Notes: generated by a model not told the origin, from the sequence alone. A stretch of 64,000 bases of DNA from Cephalopachus bancanus (GCA_027257055.1 JAPVLO010000133.1:1488001-1552000), one strand, 5' to 3'. Positions 1-11,327 are shown, numbered from the stretch's first letter. Numbers and translations are program-made.

Positions 1-725
1 CTCAGCATATTCAAGGTGAAGATCATTCTTGGTGCTACTTTTTCCACCACCTCTTTTTTCAACCTGTGTAAAGGGGGGCATTTGTGTAGCAGAATATGTT
101 TTAATATCCCACAGTGAGCTTTAAAAGATTTTTTTTTAATTTTCCTGTTTCAGATGTTTCTGGTTTATAATTACCATAATTTGTTCTTTGAATAAGCATG
201 CTCTTTGACTCAGGAATTTATATATAACTACCAGCACAACAGGTGATGTGAGGGGGCACATATCAACTTACTTTCAGTTAAGTTTGGCTTTGAAGCATAA
301 TTAAGTAATTATAAAGCACATGTGACAACTTATTCAGACCAATGCCTTTCTAATTATGGTCTGAGCCTCCTTCTTTATAAACTAATCTTTCCTAATTCAC
401 TTCCCTCATGAATTCTCAGTGATTGATTCCAGAGGTTTGCACAATTTTGTTATATTATCTTAGTATAAAGTCAGTATTGAGGGTGTATTACTATAAAATG
501 CCATAATTAACTGCATTTTTCTTCTACATATTTGTGCATTGGTTTACTTTTGCTATATTTGATTTTGTTCCACCATTTTACCTTACCTCCCTTCTTTTAA
601 TGTCCCCTCTCTTTTTCTTCCTTTTTCTTCTTTTCCGTCTTCCCTCTTATTTCCTTTCTCTTTTACTTTGTAAATTTTTCCATAAAACAAAGTTTATGGA
701 GACTATGCTATATCAAAAATATCTT
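1..725. other. Unassigned AT-rich intergenic sequence
   Basis: No repeat family, exon or RNA gene is recognised. A pyrimidine-rich tract lies at about 580-668. The 85-aa open frame starting at 534 runs through this tract into the following Alu and is not a gene. Confidence 0.6.
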
Positions 726-743
726 AAAAGAAGGAATTTTGTA

Positions 744-988
744 GCCGGGCTCGGTGGCTCAGCCTGTAATCCTGCGCCTTTGGGAGGCTGAGGTGAGTGG
801 ACTGCCTGAGCCCGCGGGTTCGAGACCCGCCTGGGCAGCAAGACCTCATCTCTGCAATAAATCAAAAAATCAGCCGGGCATGGTAGCGCATGCCTGTAAT
901 TCCGGCTACTTGGAAGGCTGAGGCGGAAGGATCGCCGGAGCCCAGCAGGTCAAGATAGTGAGACTCCAACTCAAAAAAAAAAAAAAAA
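744..988 (+). mobile_element. Tarsier-type Alu, younger subfamily, right arm internally deleted
   Basis: The left arm starts GCCGGGCTCGGTGGCTCAG and carries the tRNA-like T-arm GCGGGTTCGAGACCCGC at 814-830. It has the younger GGGCAGC(A/G)AGACC junction. The right arm jumps from CCCAGCAGGTCA directly to GTGAGACTCCAACTC, so the segment holding the GTGGCC/GGCCAC hairpin (about 45-50 nt) is missing. A long A-tail follows. The TSD aaaagaaggaattttgt is seen at 726-742 and 989-1005, proving retroposition. Confidence 0.93.
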
Positions 989-1358
989 AAAAGAAGGAAT
1001 TTTGTGATGAATATGGTAATGTTCTTAGCCTCACTGAGATTATAGTCTACAATGAAACCAAGAAATCAATTACAATACAGTTTGTTAAGAATGAAGGTGG
1101 TAGACATAGTGCTCAGAGAATTTTGAAAAGGTACTCAAGCCAGTGAATGAATGAGGATCAGAGATAGATTTCTACAAGAGTTAACACAGAATCTGATTAC
1201 CCAAAGGTAGATTGGTTTAGATAAGAAAAGTTTGAGGATGAGCAGTGACCCCCAACCTGTTTGTCATTAGGGACTGGTTTTGTAAGACAAATTTTCCTCA
1301 ACAGGAAGTGGGGGAGATGGGGGAAGAGGAATAGTTTTGGGATGATTCAAGAACATTA

Positions 1359-2157
1359 TGAAAAAGGATATAGCTAGAGAAAAGCTGGATAGACAAACAG
1401 GGTGCCCCCTGGTAACAAAGTAGCAAACTGCCTGCAGATCTCTCAAACTGATACACTCTTACAATGGTAAACAAGCTCCCTACAAGCCCTGCAGGCTAGG
1501 GCAAGAAAACACTCACTGTCAAGATTGGAAAACAAACCAGTCAGTTCACTGCTTAGTGCTGACCAATCAGCTCACTATTGGACCTCTACCTCCTGCTGAT
1601 TGGTTCTTATTACTGATCCATCAGCACAGCTAGTGCCAACCAAGCAGCTCACAGTTAGTGTTAGCCAATAGGCTCAGTCTTAGGGTTATATAAGCACCAG
1701 GTTTTTAACCCCAGGTAGGTAACCCCTTTGGGTAATCTCCTGCTGTGTGAGGCTTTTCTGTCCTCTCAATTAATACTATGTTCTCACCTCCTGGCCATCC
1801 ATGTCCCTCATTCTTCCTAGGTGCAAGACAAGGTCCCAGACATGAAGATCTGCTGAAGATTGTTGGAGCTGAAGAGCTGTGCACCCTTGAAGCTGACTTG
1901 CCAATCAATGGAGCCAGCTGAACTGGGATAGCTGCCGGCAGAAGGCAAAATCAGAAGCTGAAACACTTCTCAGGGCTGACTTGCCAGTCCACTGAATTAG
2001 CAACACTCTCAGGGCTTGGCTTCCTGGTCCTTTAGAGACAACATTCCTGGGGCTGGGCTTGCAAGCCCATTGAGCTGACACTCTTTGAGGCTCAACTTGC
2101 CAACCCATTGAGCTGACATTCTCGGAGCCCAGGCTGATCTGATAAAAATCCATTTCA
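1359..2157 (+). mobile_element. Solo LTR, ERV1 (gammaretrovirus-like) type
   Basis: A 799-bp block interrupts the MER1 relic, starts TG and ends CA, and is flanked by the 4-bp direct repeat atta (1355-1358, 2158-2161), as expected for ERV1 integration. The U3-like part has CCAAT boxes at 1563 and 1664 and a TATA box (ttatataag, 1686-1694). The 3' third has imperfect tandem units built on 'cttgccaacccattgagctgaca' (about 1968-2130). No internal retroviral sequence remains, so it is a recombinant solo LTR. The exact subfamily is not identified. The short reverse-strand open frames across it have no coding support. Confidence 0.8.
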
Positions 2158-2329
2158 ATTACATTGATTGTGCACTTTATTTATATTATTATTACATTGT
2201 AATATATAATGAAATAATTATACAACTCACCATAATGCAGAATCAATGGGAACTCTGAGCTTGTTTTCCTGCGACTAGACAGTCCAATCTGAGGGTGATG
2301 GAAGACAGTGATTCTCAAAATGTGTTGTC

Positions 2330-2620
2330 GGCCGGGCTCGGTGGCTCAGCCTGTAATCCCGCACTTTGGGAGGCCAAGGTGAGTGAATTGCCTGAGCCCG
2401 TGGGTTCGAGACTAGCCTGGGCAACTTGGCGAGACCTGATCTCTACAATAAATCAAAAAAATTAGCCGGGCATGGTAGCGTGCACCTGTAGTTCCAGCTC
2501 CTTGGAAGGCTGAGGCGGAAGGATCACCGGAGCCCAGCAGATCGAGGCGGGGGTGAGTGGGAGTGGCCACTGCACTCCAGTGGGGCGACTGAGTGACACT
2601 CCAACTCAAAAAAAAAAAAA
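2330..2620 (+). mobile_element. Tarsier-type Alu, older subfamily
   Basis: Full dimer with the longer GGGCAACTTGGCGAGACC junction that marks the older group. The T-arm region reads GTGGG-TTCGAGA-CTAGC, so the perfect stem of the younger copies is absent. The TSD is aaaatgtgttgtc at 2317-2329 against aaaatatgttgtc at the right end (about 2618-2630). It is inserted in the MER1 relic. Confidence 0.92.
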
Positions 2621-3111
2621 ATATGTTGTCTAGGTCCAGTCTACTCCATAATCTCGTTTTGGTTGCTGTCACTGCAGAAAATCCTGCTTCGCAAAGATAG
2701 AATGTAGAACATGCAAGGAGGCTCTTCAGTGCTGATTTGACAGGAGGCAGAGCTCAGGTGGTAATATTAGTGATGAGGAGTGACCGTAAATACAGATGAA
2801 GCTTCTCTGAGTTGCCCACTGCTCACCTCCTGTTGTGCAGCCCTGTCTGGCTCCTAAGGTCTGTAACCTGGGGGTTGGTCACGCCTGTGTTAGAGGAATG
2901 AAACAGGAGATAGAGTGATTTTTTTTTCCAAATTGAATATTTAACTAAAATTAAAATGAGAGAAAAAGAGTGAGAACAATATTTCAGCAGTAACAATAGT
3001 AACATTTTCATTAAGGGAAGGGAATGAGAGATTGACTAAAAGTTTACGTCCTACAGATTTACATTTAGGGGTGTGATGCAAAGATGAGGGGATCTGAAGA
3101 ATGATTAGCTA

Positions 3112-4514
3112 GACTCCAGACTTCTTTTTTTTTTTTCTCCCTGGAGTCATCAAATTTTATTGGCAGGTCAGGGGAGGAGCCAGAGGTGAGGGTCCCTCCC
3201 TTCCCATCCCTCTGCCCAGGACACCTCCGCAGGAGGGCAGGAGCCCAGAGCCTGTGGCCTCACAAGGCCTTGGGGGCAGACAGGTCATTGTAGTGAGCCT
3301 CCTGGCCCTCCAGCAGGCTGTGGTAGGTGGCAATCTCCTGCGCCAGCTGCGATTTGATGTCCATGAGCCGCCGGTGCTCCTGGTTCTGCCGCTCACTGTC
3401 CGTGCGCACATCACCCAGCTGGGCCTCGATGTTGCCAATCAGGGCCTGGATCTGCACCAGCTGGACACCGAAGCGGGCCTCGGTTTCCGCCAGTGTGCCT
3501 TCCAGGGCGGCTTTCGTGCTGAGCTGCGACTGCAGCTCCACCTCCAGGCTTTGGAGGGTGCGCCGCAGGTCGGTGACTTCGGACTTGCTCATCTGGAGCT
3601 GCTCGGTGTGGCCAGCAACCTCCCAATTCAGCTCCTCAGTCCGGCTGGTGAACCAGGCTTCCGCATCCTTCCGGTTCTCTTCAGCCATGACTTCATATTG
3701 GCTTCGCACGTCGCTCAGGATCTTGGCGAGATCAATGCCGGGAGCAGAATCCACCTCCACACTAACCTGGCCACCCACCTGGCCCCTCAGGACGCTGATT
3801 TCCTCCTCATGGTTCTTCTTTAGGTAGGCCAGCTCCTCTTTCAGGCCTTCGATCTGCATCTCCAGGTTGGTCCTGGCCAGGGTCAGCTCGTCCAACACCC
3901 GTCGGCTTCCACACTCATGCGCAGGGCCTGCTCCGTCTCAAACTTGGTGCGGAAGTCATCCGCAGCCAGATGGACGTTGTCGATCTGCAGGACAATCTTG
4001 GAGTTCTCAATGGTGGCACTAAGAATCTTGTCCCGCAGGTCCTTCGATGGTCTTGAAGTCGCTGTAGTTGCGGGAGGGCCCGGGGCCTTGCTTCTGGTAC
4101 CAGTCTCTAATCTTCACCTTCAGGTCGCCGTTGGCCTCCTCCAGGGTGCGCACCTTGTCCAGGTAGGAGGCCAGGTGGTCGTTGAGGTTCTGCATGGTCA
4201 GCTTCTCGTTACCTGCCAGCAGTCCGTCAGACCTGGCCAAGACGCTGGTGTTGCCGCCGCCGAAACCCCCGGAGGAGGACGAGGACACGAAGCGCGCGGA
4301 GGACACTGACACGCCGTGGCTGCCCGAGCCCCCGTGGATGCTGGACGCGTGGAAGGTGCCCCTCGGCCTGAAGCGCACGGAGACGCCGTCCATGCCCCCG
4401 AAGGACGAGGTGGCAGACGACTGGCGATAGCTGTAGGAAGTCATCGCAAGACGGACAGGACGAGTGACGCCAGCCAAGAGCTGCGATGGCAGGAGGGAAT
4501 GACTCCAGACTTCT
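3112..4514 (-). pseudogene. KRT19: Processed pseudogene of keratin 19 (type I keratin)
   Basis: Intronless reverse-strand copy of a KRT19 mRNA. The start codon is at 4444-4442 ([15 protein letters not shown]), followed by a Ser/Gly-rich head, the rod start ([20 protein letters not shown]), coil segments ([20 protein letters not shown]) and the rod end ([20 protein letters not shown]). The protein stops after KAL near 3260, with no long tail, as in K19. An extra base near 4043-4046 shifts the frame, and about 16 bp is missing near 3898-3904, after which the original frame runs open for 212 codons. AATAAA (3161-3156 on the reverse strand) precedes a poly-A of about 11 nt (3126-3136). The TSD gactccagacttct is at 3112-3125 and 4501-4514. 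The L1 endonuclease-like target reads TT/AGAAG on the reverse strand. Long forward-strand frames here are antisense shadows. Confidence 0.95.
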
Positions 4515-5734
4515 AATTGAAAGTATCCAGGTAGGGTTTGGTACATGAAAGCATTCCTGGAGACTTTATTTCTGGTCTGTTTTATTGTCATTCTCAGGGA
4601 CTCATCTGCAGTTGGTAAAAGATTAAATGAGTTAGTTCTTAGAACAACAACAACAAAAAAGCTGGTACTGTTCAAAGCAGGATCTGAACATTAAGACTTC
4701 TCTGAAAGATTTCAGTTCTAGGCCGAATTGATGCTTGGACTTCCACCCCCTAAGAGAATGTCTAAAGTTCTTAATATTTTAATACAATGTTTTCAACATA
4801 TTTTTCCAGCTTCATCAGGATTGTTGTTAACCCAGTGGGTTAACAATGCTTTATAAAATGTCTTTCTTCAGTTTGTATAAGGAGTACTATAAATGTTTAT
4901 CGCTAAGGTCATTTACCAGTTCAGTTACTGAAATCTTAGTTATTACAAAAACCATAGTCAAACCATAATCAGTTATCTATGAATTAAATGTAGAAAGTTT
5001 TTAGAGTCTGTTGAGTATACCATTTTGGTATTCTATTAAACACTGTGACTGCTCTAGAATCTACAATTTTTGACAATGATGCAAAATTCCTACTGAATGT
5101 TGTGAACCTCAGTTTCAGAAATGACAGAGTCTTGAGTCCAGTTGTAGGTTTATTTGTTGTGTTCTTTCTATTTATGAAACATTGCTGTTAGCTCCCTTCA
5201 TTATTATTATTTTAATTCGATGTGAATTGTTTGGGTAACTTTATGTTATAAAATGGAGCATATTTGTACATGTATTGCATTGCATGTTGCATTGAATAAC
5301 AATATTGAATTCTATAATTTTAAAAAATGTTTTCTTGAAGACATATAAATTGTTTCACATATGTATGACTCACACTATAATCACTGAAGCAAATATGGTC
5401 ATATTGCCATAATCTATCCTAATTTTTGTGTTGCAGTGACATACTAGCAGTAAGGTGTGATTAAAAATCTGTGTCACTTTAATAGTTTACAATAATGTAA
5501 TTGTGTGTAATTGAATTATTGGGTTATTTATGTGTAATAAATAGAATGGCATTATCACATGTTTTCATTTTTTCTGCAATCTTTGTGTGGTAACTTCTCA
5601 TATGATAGATAGTATATGTATGTTTTGAAAGTGATTTTTATGGAATTTTTCTTACTCTGATATATTGTCCTTTCTATCTGTATTAGTTGGTATTCCTTCA
5701 GTTGAAAATTACACAATCCTTTCTTAGTCTGTGT
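4515..5734. other. Unassigned AT-rich sequence
   Basis: No recognised repeat, exon or RNA gene. There is a short CAA-rich stretch near 4648-4660 and a lone AATAAA near 5536, with nothing to link them to a transcript. Confidence 0.5.
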
Positions 5735-6521
5735 ATAAAGATACAATATCTAAACAGTCTGGTATTGGCACAAGAATAGGCATATAGACCATTGGAACAG
5801 GATAGAGATTCAAGAAGTAAAACCTCAAATTTTCAACCAACTCATCTTTGAAAAATCCCACCAACAACAAATGGGGAGAGGAGAACCTGTTCAGTAAATG
5901 GTGCTGAGAAAACTGGCTGACCACATGCAGAAGACTGAAACAGGATGCCTACCTATCACCATACACAAAAATCAATTCTAAATGGATCAAAGACCTAAAT
6001 CTAAAACCTCAGATTATAAGAATCCTAGAAGAAAATGTAGGAAACATCCTTATGGAAATTGGAATAGGCAACCAATTCCTGATCAACTCTCCAAAAGTGA
6101 ATGACATAAAATATGAGATAGACAAGTGGGATCTCATCAAATTGAATAGTTTCCACAAAGCAAAAGAAATCATCAAGAGAGTGAGAAGACAGCCTACAGA
6201 ATGGGAAAAAATATTTGCCAACTGTAAATATGGCAAAGGTGTAACATCCATGATCTACAAGGAACTCAAACGTGCCAAAAGGAAAAAAAAACAAACAACC
6301 ATAGACTCTTCTTAAAAGAAGACATATGAGCGGCCAACAGATACATGAAAAAAACACTCAGCCTTGTTAATCATCAAAGAAATGCATATTACAACCACAC
6401 TGAGATACCATCTAACTCCAGTCAGGATGGCCATCATCAATAACTCAGAAAAACAACAGATGCTGGAGAGGATGTGGGGAAAAGGGAACACTGTTGGTGG
6501 GAATGTAAATTAGCACAACCA

Positions 6522-6806
6522 GCCGGGCTCGGTGGCTCAGCCTGTAATCCTGTGCCTTTGGGAGGCTGAGGTGAGTGGATTGCCTGAGCCTGCGGGTTCG
6601 AGACCCGCCTGGGCAGCAAGACCTCATCTCTACAATAAACCAAAAAATCAGCCGGGCGTGGTAGCGCATGCCTGTAATTCCAGCTACTTGGAAGGCTGAG
6701 GCGGAAGGATCACCTGAGCCCAGCAGGTCGAGGCTGCGGTGGCCGGAAGTGGCCACTGCACTCATCTGGGCGACAGAGTGAGACTCCAACTCAAAAAAAA
6801 AAAAAA
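6522..6806 (+). mobile_element. Tarsier-type Alu, younger subfamily, without visible TSD
   Basis: Full dimer. The T-arm GCGGGTTCGAGACCCGC at 6592-6608 is intact. The right-arm hairpin reads GTGGCC-GGAAGT-GGCCAC. No flanking repeat is visible: the left flank ends gcacaacca and the right flank begins ggtctaaaaatcaacc. Compared with the parallel L1 copies at 22615-22670 and 57265-57320, roughly 40 bp of L1 is missing at the junction. Confidence 0.92.
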
Positions 6807-6981
6807 GGTCTAAAAATCAACCTTCTATATGACCCAGCAACCCTTCTTCTGGGAATATAACCAGAGGAACTCAAGTCACTCTATAAAAAAGATGTCTGCA
6901 CATGCAAGTTTATTGCAACATTATTCACAATAGCAAAAACATGAAACCAACCAGGCTGCCCGTTGAAAGTGAACTGAATAA

Positions 6982-7273
6982 GCCGGGCTCGGTGGCTCAG
7001 CTTGTAATCCCGTGCCTTTGGGAGACTGAGGTGAGTGGATTGCCTGAGCCCGCGGGTTCGAGACCCGCCTGGGCAGCGAGACCTCATCTCTACAATAAAT
7101 CAAAAAATCAGCCGGGCGTGGTAGTGCATGCCTGTAATTCCGTCTACTTGGAAGGCTGAGGCGGAAGGATCACCGGAGCCCAGCAGGTCGAGGCTGCGGT
7201 GGCCGGGAGCGGCCACTGCACTCCAGTCTGGGTGACAGAGTGAGACTCCAACTCAAAAAAAAAAACAAAAAAA
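6982..7273 (+). mobile_element. Tarsier-type Alu, younger subfamily
   Basis: Full dimer with intact T-arm (7052-7068) and the GTGGCC-GGGAGC-GGCCAC hairpin in the right arm. The A-tail is interrupted by one C. A perfect TSD aaagtgaactgaataa lies at 6966-6981 and 7274-7289, inside L1 sequence, so it postdates the L1. Confidence 0.95.
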
Positions 7274-7605
7274 AAAGTGAACTGAATAAAGGAAATGTGG
7301 TTTATTTACATGATGGAATATTATGCAACCATAAAGAAAAACAAAATTATGAACTTCACAGCAACCTGGATGAAATAAGAGTCTATAATACTCAATGATT
7401 TATCGCAGAAACAAAGATCTGAGTTCCACATGGACTCACTCATAAACAGACCCTGAACATTTATCATAGTACTATAAGGAAGGGATTGGCAGTAGTGGGA
7501 AACTGTGAGGGGAGGCGGAGGGCACATAACATCAATAAGGGTACCCACACTTTACTTGAATGATGACCACATATGTACCTAACTCTGAATTGCACCCCAC
7601 ATCTT

Positions 7606-8207
7606 TCTTTAAGAAAGTCTATTGACTTGTTTAGTTAAGAAGCATCATCACAGAATGAAAGAAATTGGGAAATCAAGTATCAAGGACTGAGATAATACTC
7701 CATTGGCACTAGTATTTGGTCTCTAACTCTTCTTTATCCCTGATTATTTATGTTTGTTAAATCTCAATGTGTGGCAGAAAATGGAGACCTTGATCTTCTC
7801 AGTTCATACCTTTTGAATTTGTCATCCACAATGTAAAGAGGGATTTTCTCTCTTCACCCTACATTTTGGAAAGTTCTGGAGAAGAAGTCAAGTTGAACTT
7901 GTTGCATCATGTGCCCAGTTCTGTGACAGAAAGGATGTGGGGACACGAGTGACAGCTCCACAAGCACCACCAAGCTGGGAAGGAAGTTCCAAAGGAAGAA
8001 TTTGGTAACATTGAGTTTTTCATTGTAAGGGAAAAAACCACAAGATTTTGGATGAAAGTGCCCTTTGTTATAGTATGCATTTAAATGGTTTTCTTAACGC
8101 TCTAATTCTTTTTATGTGAATAAATACAATTAACATAGCAGTCAAAATAATCATTTATTTGTCTCTGGTGATAGGTCTAACTCACCAAGTATGCAAATCT
8201 GTTCCTC
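7606..8207. other. Unassigned sequence
   Basis: Unique-looking sequence between an L1 end and an Alu; no repeat or exon recognised. Confidence 0.5.
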
Positions 8208-8220
8208 TGTAAGTGTTCTT

Positions 8221-8505
8221 TTTTTTTTTTTTGAGTTGGAGTCTCACTCTGTCACCCAGACTGGAGTGCAGTGGCCGCTCCCGGCCACCGCAGCCTCGAC
8301 CTGCTGGGCTCCGGCGATCCTTCCGCCTCAGCCTTCCAAGTAGCCGGAATTATAGGCATACGCTACCACGCCCGGCTGATTTTTTGATTTATTGTAGAGA
8401 TGAGGTCTCGCTGCCCAGGCGAGTCTCGAACCCGCGGGCTCAGGCAATCCACTCACCTCAGCCTCCCAAAGGCGCAGGATTACAGGCTGAGCCACCGAGC
8501 CCGGC
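8221..8505 (-). mobile_element. Tarsier-type Alu, younger subfamily
   Basis: Reverse-strand full dimer. The T-arm has one stem mismatch (GCGGG-TTCGAGA-CTCGC) and the right-arm hairpin loop is GGGAGC. The TSD tgtaagtgttcttt is at 8208-8221 and 8506-8519. The 128-aa forward frame across it is antisense Alu translation, not a gene. Confidence 0.94.
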
Positions 8506-8519
8506 TGTAAGTGTTCTTT

Positions 8520-10714
8520 GCGGTGACATGATCTATTGTAATTTAGAAGAACTCAAAGGCAATTTATGCAATCCATTTGTAGCAATGTACAATAAGTAGA
8601 CACTGTTACAAAAAACATTCCAAAATGAAGTCATCAGAGTACTGAGGAATGTGAGTTGCCTAAAATAGAAAATGAATAAATATTATTTTGCCCAAAATAT
8701 CTAGATAATTCAGTCACAAAGAGTGTTTAGTTTGAATCAAATTGTATCATTTTACATGTATCTGTTTCATCCAGTAACTTGTCCTATTCTTCTCTTATAT
8801 TGGCTTTCTCCTTCTTATATGTCATTTATTTATTGCAATAAATAGTGGTTAATGAAATGCTCAAACTACATATAATATTAAAGCATAACACCCTTTTGTG
8901 ACATGAAGTCTTCCTTTATTGCCATGGTTATATCTAAATTTACTGAAAAATTGAGGGAAAATTTAAAAAGTACTGCATTCATAAAACATGTTCAGGATTG
9001 GCTGCTGATTTACTTTTTACAGCTTATTTGCAAAGTATCTTCATTCACAAAGTATTTCCTCTAACATTTATCTAATCCTTCCACTAACACTCCTGCCCAC
9101 AAGTCCACTTTCTTTCAAGCTTCACTGTAAGAATTACTATCAATTCCACCCTTACCCACAGAAGCTCATTTTGCTTCTAAACCATTTCTCTTCACAAGTC
9201 AGCATGTTCCTTAGGTTGGACTCATTCAATTTTGAAAGATGCTTTGTGCCCAAGAGTGACTACATACATACTGGCATGTAAGCACATGCACATCTAGGTG
9301 GGTACTCAGGAAAATTAATTCTTAAGAACATTACCTTACTGTGAACTGTCAGACCATATATACATTGATGCCTGCTTCTTTCGTTAATATTAAAAACACC
9401 CAAGCAGAAGAATCATGCTACAGATGCAATAAATTGTAGACTAGTTAATTAACTTAATTAAGCTTCAAGGTAAGGCATTATTCTTTTAACCAGTCTCTTA
9501 TTTCAGGAGAGCTAAGGAAACAGGTGGGGATTTCATTCATGAAATTGCACTTAGTTTAGGCAGCTTTGTAATTCAGGAGTCAATAGATGGTACTGCAACA
9601 GATACTGCTCAACATATTTACAAGTAAATTCCAAATGCTATTTTTATGTTTAAGACTTATATAACACTAAAAAAATCCATACAAATATATTAATATATAA
9701 AATCAAAATTCTTTGACAAGAATATAAACACTTAAAATTATATTTAATAAATAAACCAAAGAAACCATTTCCTATCTTGCTCTAAAAAAAAAAGTACCAG
9801 TTATTCCAATAATTTAAGCAATTTATCTCTGATTTTAGAGATATGCTTACACATAGGGATTAATTAGCTTTCTTAATACAAGGAGACCATAGCATGGTCT
9901 TTTAGCTAGCTGGCTGAAAAGAATTGTAACTTTATTTTTCTTTACCATACTTGTTTAAATTCATTTTACTGCTTCTATGTCAAGCAAAAATTGCTTAAAG
10001 TGTTTGTGGTGGTGGTGTTTTTAAGAACTAATACATGTAGCAGCAAGAAGGCTTTCAATACAATATGAGTGTGTTGCCTTTATACAGAAGTAAACTATAT
10101 TGCTGCTAAATTCAGTAATGTAATTTCAAAGTAGATACAATGTGAAAACAAACATCGGCATACTAAGAAGAAGCAAATACTCTGTGTACAATTTGCTGGC
10201 AACTTCCTTTAGAAAAATGAGAATAAGACATAGATTCCCCAGGAGCATTGATTTTCCAAGTTTCACCCCAGATCTCATGTAGTACTTGGAGAAAACATTT
10301 AAGGAAAGTATAGGATTCATTTCTAGGTCTAGCATTTTAAAGCACAAGATCAAATTTAAAGTAATTTTTTGCATTGCAGAGCCCAAGAGATCCTAGCTTA
10401 TCCTTAGCAGAAGTTCTCATTTTCCATACATTTTTGGCAAACTAGGAGTTAAGACATAGGAGGAAGGCAGAGAGTATAGTATATAAAACTGCTTTGTGTA
10501 AGCCCTAACTCTGTGCTTAATTCCAAAGGCACTTAATAAATAATATATTTGTCTTTTTATTTCAACATTATTTTTAATAAATAGTCATAAGCACATTGTA
10601 CAAAATTCAAAAAGTATAATAAGGATTACTCCCTCTCCTGTCTCCCAAAGTTTTAGTTCCCAACACCAAAAGGCAGCTAAAATTTCTTGTGTCTTCGTGT
10701 GTGTGTGTGTGTGT

Positions 10715-10761
<47 letters not shown>

Positions 10762-11327
10762 GTGTATTTACAAATGCATACCCATATATAAACATGCATG
10801 TATAAACAAACACACATATCTGTCAATGTATATAGTATTTTTTTATTATATCAAATTGGCAGCTTACCATACATGTCAGCAATTTGCTTTATTCCTTTAA
10901 AATATCATTTGGAGATGTTTCTATAGCAGTACCTATAAAGTGACTTTTCCTAATGCTTTGTATTTTTTCTACATAAACATTCCATAAGTATTTCCTATTA
11001 ATAAGTGTTGTTGTCTTATCTAAACTTTTGCTATTACAGAATAAAAAACCAGCCACAATGATTTGACTTGTACATATGCAATTGCATTCATATGTGAACA
11101 TGCCAGTTGAATATATTCCTATTTAATGTTTTCATGTAATATGAATTAATATTTTTATCAATAATATGTAAGAATGTCTGAAAGTTAAATTAAAGTGTAA
11201 TGTAAGAATATTTATCTATTTAATGTCATATTAATTTATAGTTTACCAACAATATATAAAAATGTCCTGTGCCCTCATATACATAGTACATTGTAAAGCT
11301 TTTGATGTCCACAATCTGTTTAAAAAA
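8520..11327. other. Repeat-poor intergenic interval
   Basis: About 2.8 kb in which I recognise only a (GT)n tract. The composition is AT-rich with scattered short frames and no exon-like signal. It may hold old or conserved non-coding sequence, which only alignment could show. Confidence 0.5.
10697..10758 (+). repeat. (GT)n microsatellite
   Basis: About 30 GT units interrupted by a single AT near 10719. It creates Cys/Val-rich and His/Thr-rich open frames on the two strands that are not genes. Confidence 0.98.

Larger units (their letters stand above)
1243..2886 (+). mobile_element. MER1-like hAT-Charlie DNA transposon, split by two later insertions
   Basis: Non-autonomous hAT relic in three pieces: 1243-1358, 2158-2329 and about 2621-2886. 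The ends are related as inverted repeats (GACCCCCAACC near 1246 and GGGGGTTGGTCAC near 2870). Internal wording matches MER1 as I know it: 'ggtttt..gacaaatttt', 'gggatgattcaag', 'attgtgcactttattt', and the block from 'gacaggaggcagagctcagg' onward. The middle part (2630-2730) is less certain. The 8-bp TSD is not recognisable. Confidence 0.75.
5735..7605 (+). mobile_element. L1 3' part (ORF2 C-terminus and 3'UTR), carrying two Alus
   Basis: Reads as L1 ORF2 from 'cagtctggtattggcacaag' through 'tctaaaacctcagattataag' and 'actccagtcaggatggcc' to the 3' end 'cctaactctgaattgcacccc'. Stops and frameshifts are frequent. The 3'UTR has the G-rich gaggggaggcggaggg block (about 7508-7523). It is 5'-truncated. 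No clear A-tail or TSD was found. Two Alus (6522-6806, 6982-7273) interrupt it. Confidence 0.88.

Noticed and set aside
814..830. tRNA gene suggested by GGTTCGAGACC inside a T-arm-like stem
   Set aside because: It sits inside 7SL-derived Alu left arms with no acceptor, D or anticodon arm nearby.
1705..2153. Two adjacent reverse-strand frames (67 and 82 aa)
   Set aside because: Both lie within the solo LTR and read against its transcription direction.
3254..3827. Long forward-strand open frames (189 and 166 aa)
   Set aside because: They are antisense readings of the keratin-19 retrocopy; GC-rich coiled-coil codons leave the opposite strand open.
3112..4514. A live KRT19 gene
   Set aside because: No introns, a frameshift and a deletion, a poly-A tract and a perfect TSD show a retrocopy.
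8213..8599. 128-aa frame and similar Pro/Arg-rich frames at 6445, 12893, 25686, 26713, 45314 and 61594
   Set aside because: Translations of Alu sequence; the recurring SPRLECSGRSRPPQP-type peptide is a known Alu artefact.
10607..10900. His/Thr-rich and Cys/Val-rich frames
   Set aside because: They are (GT)n/(CA)n microsatellite read-through; the same applies at 31333-31632.
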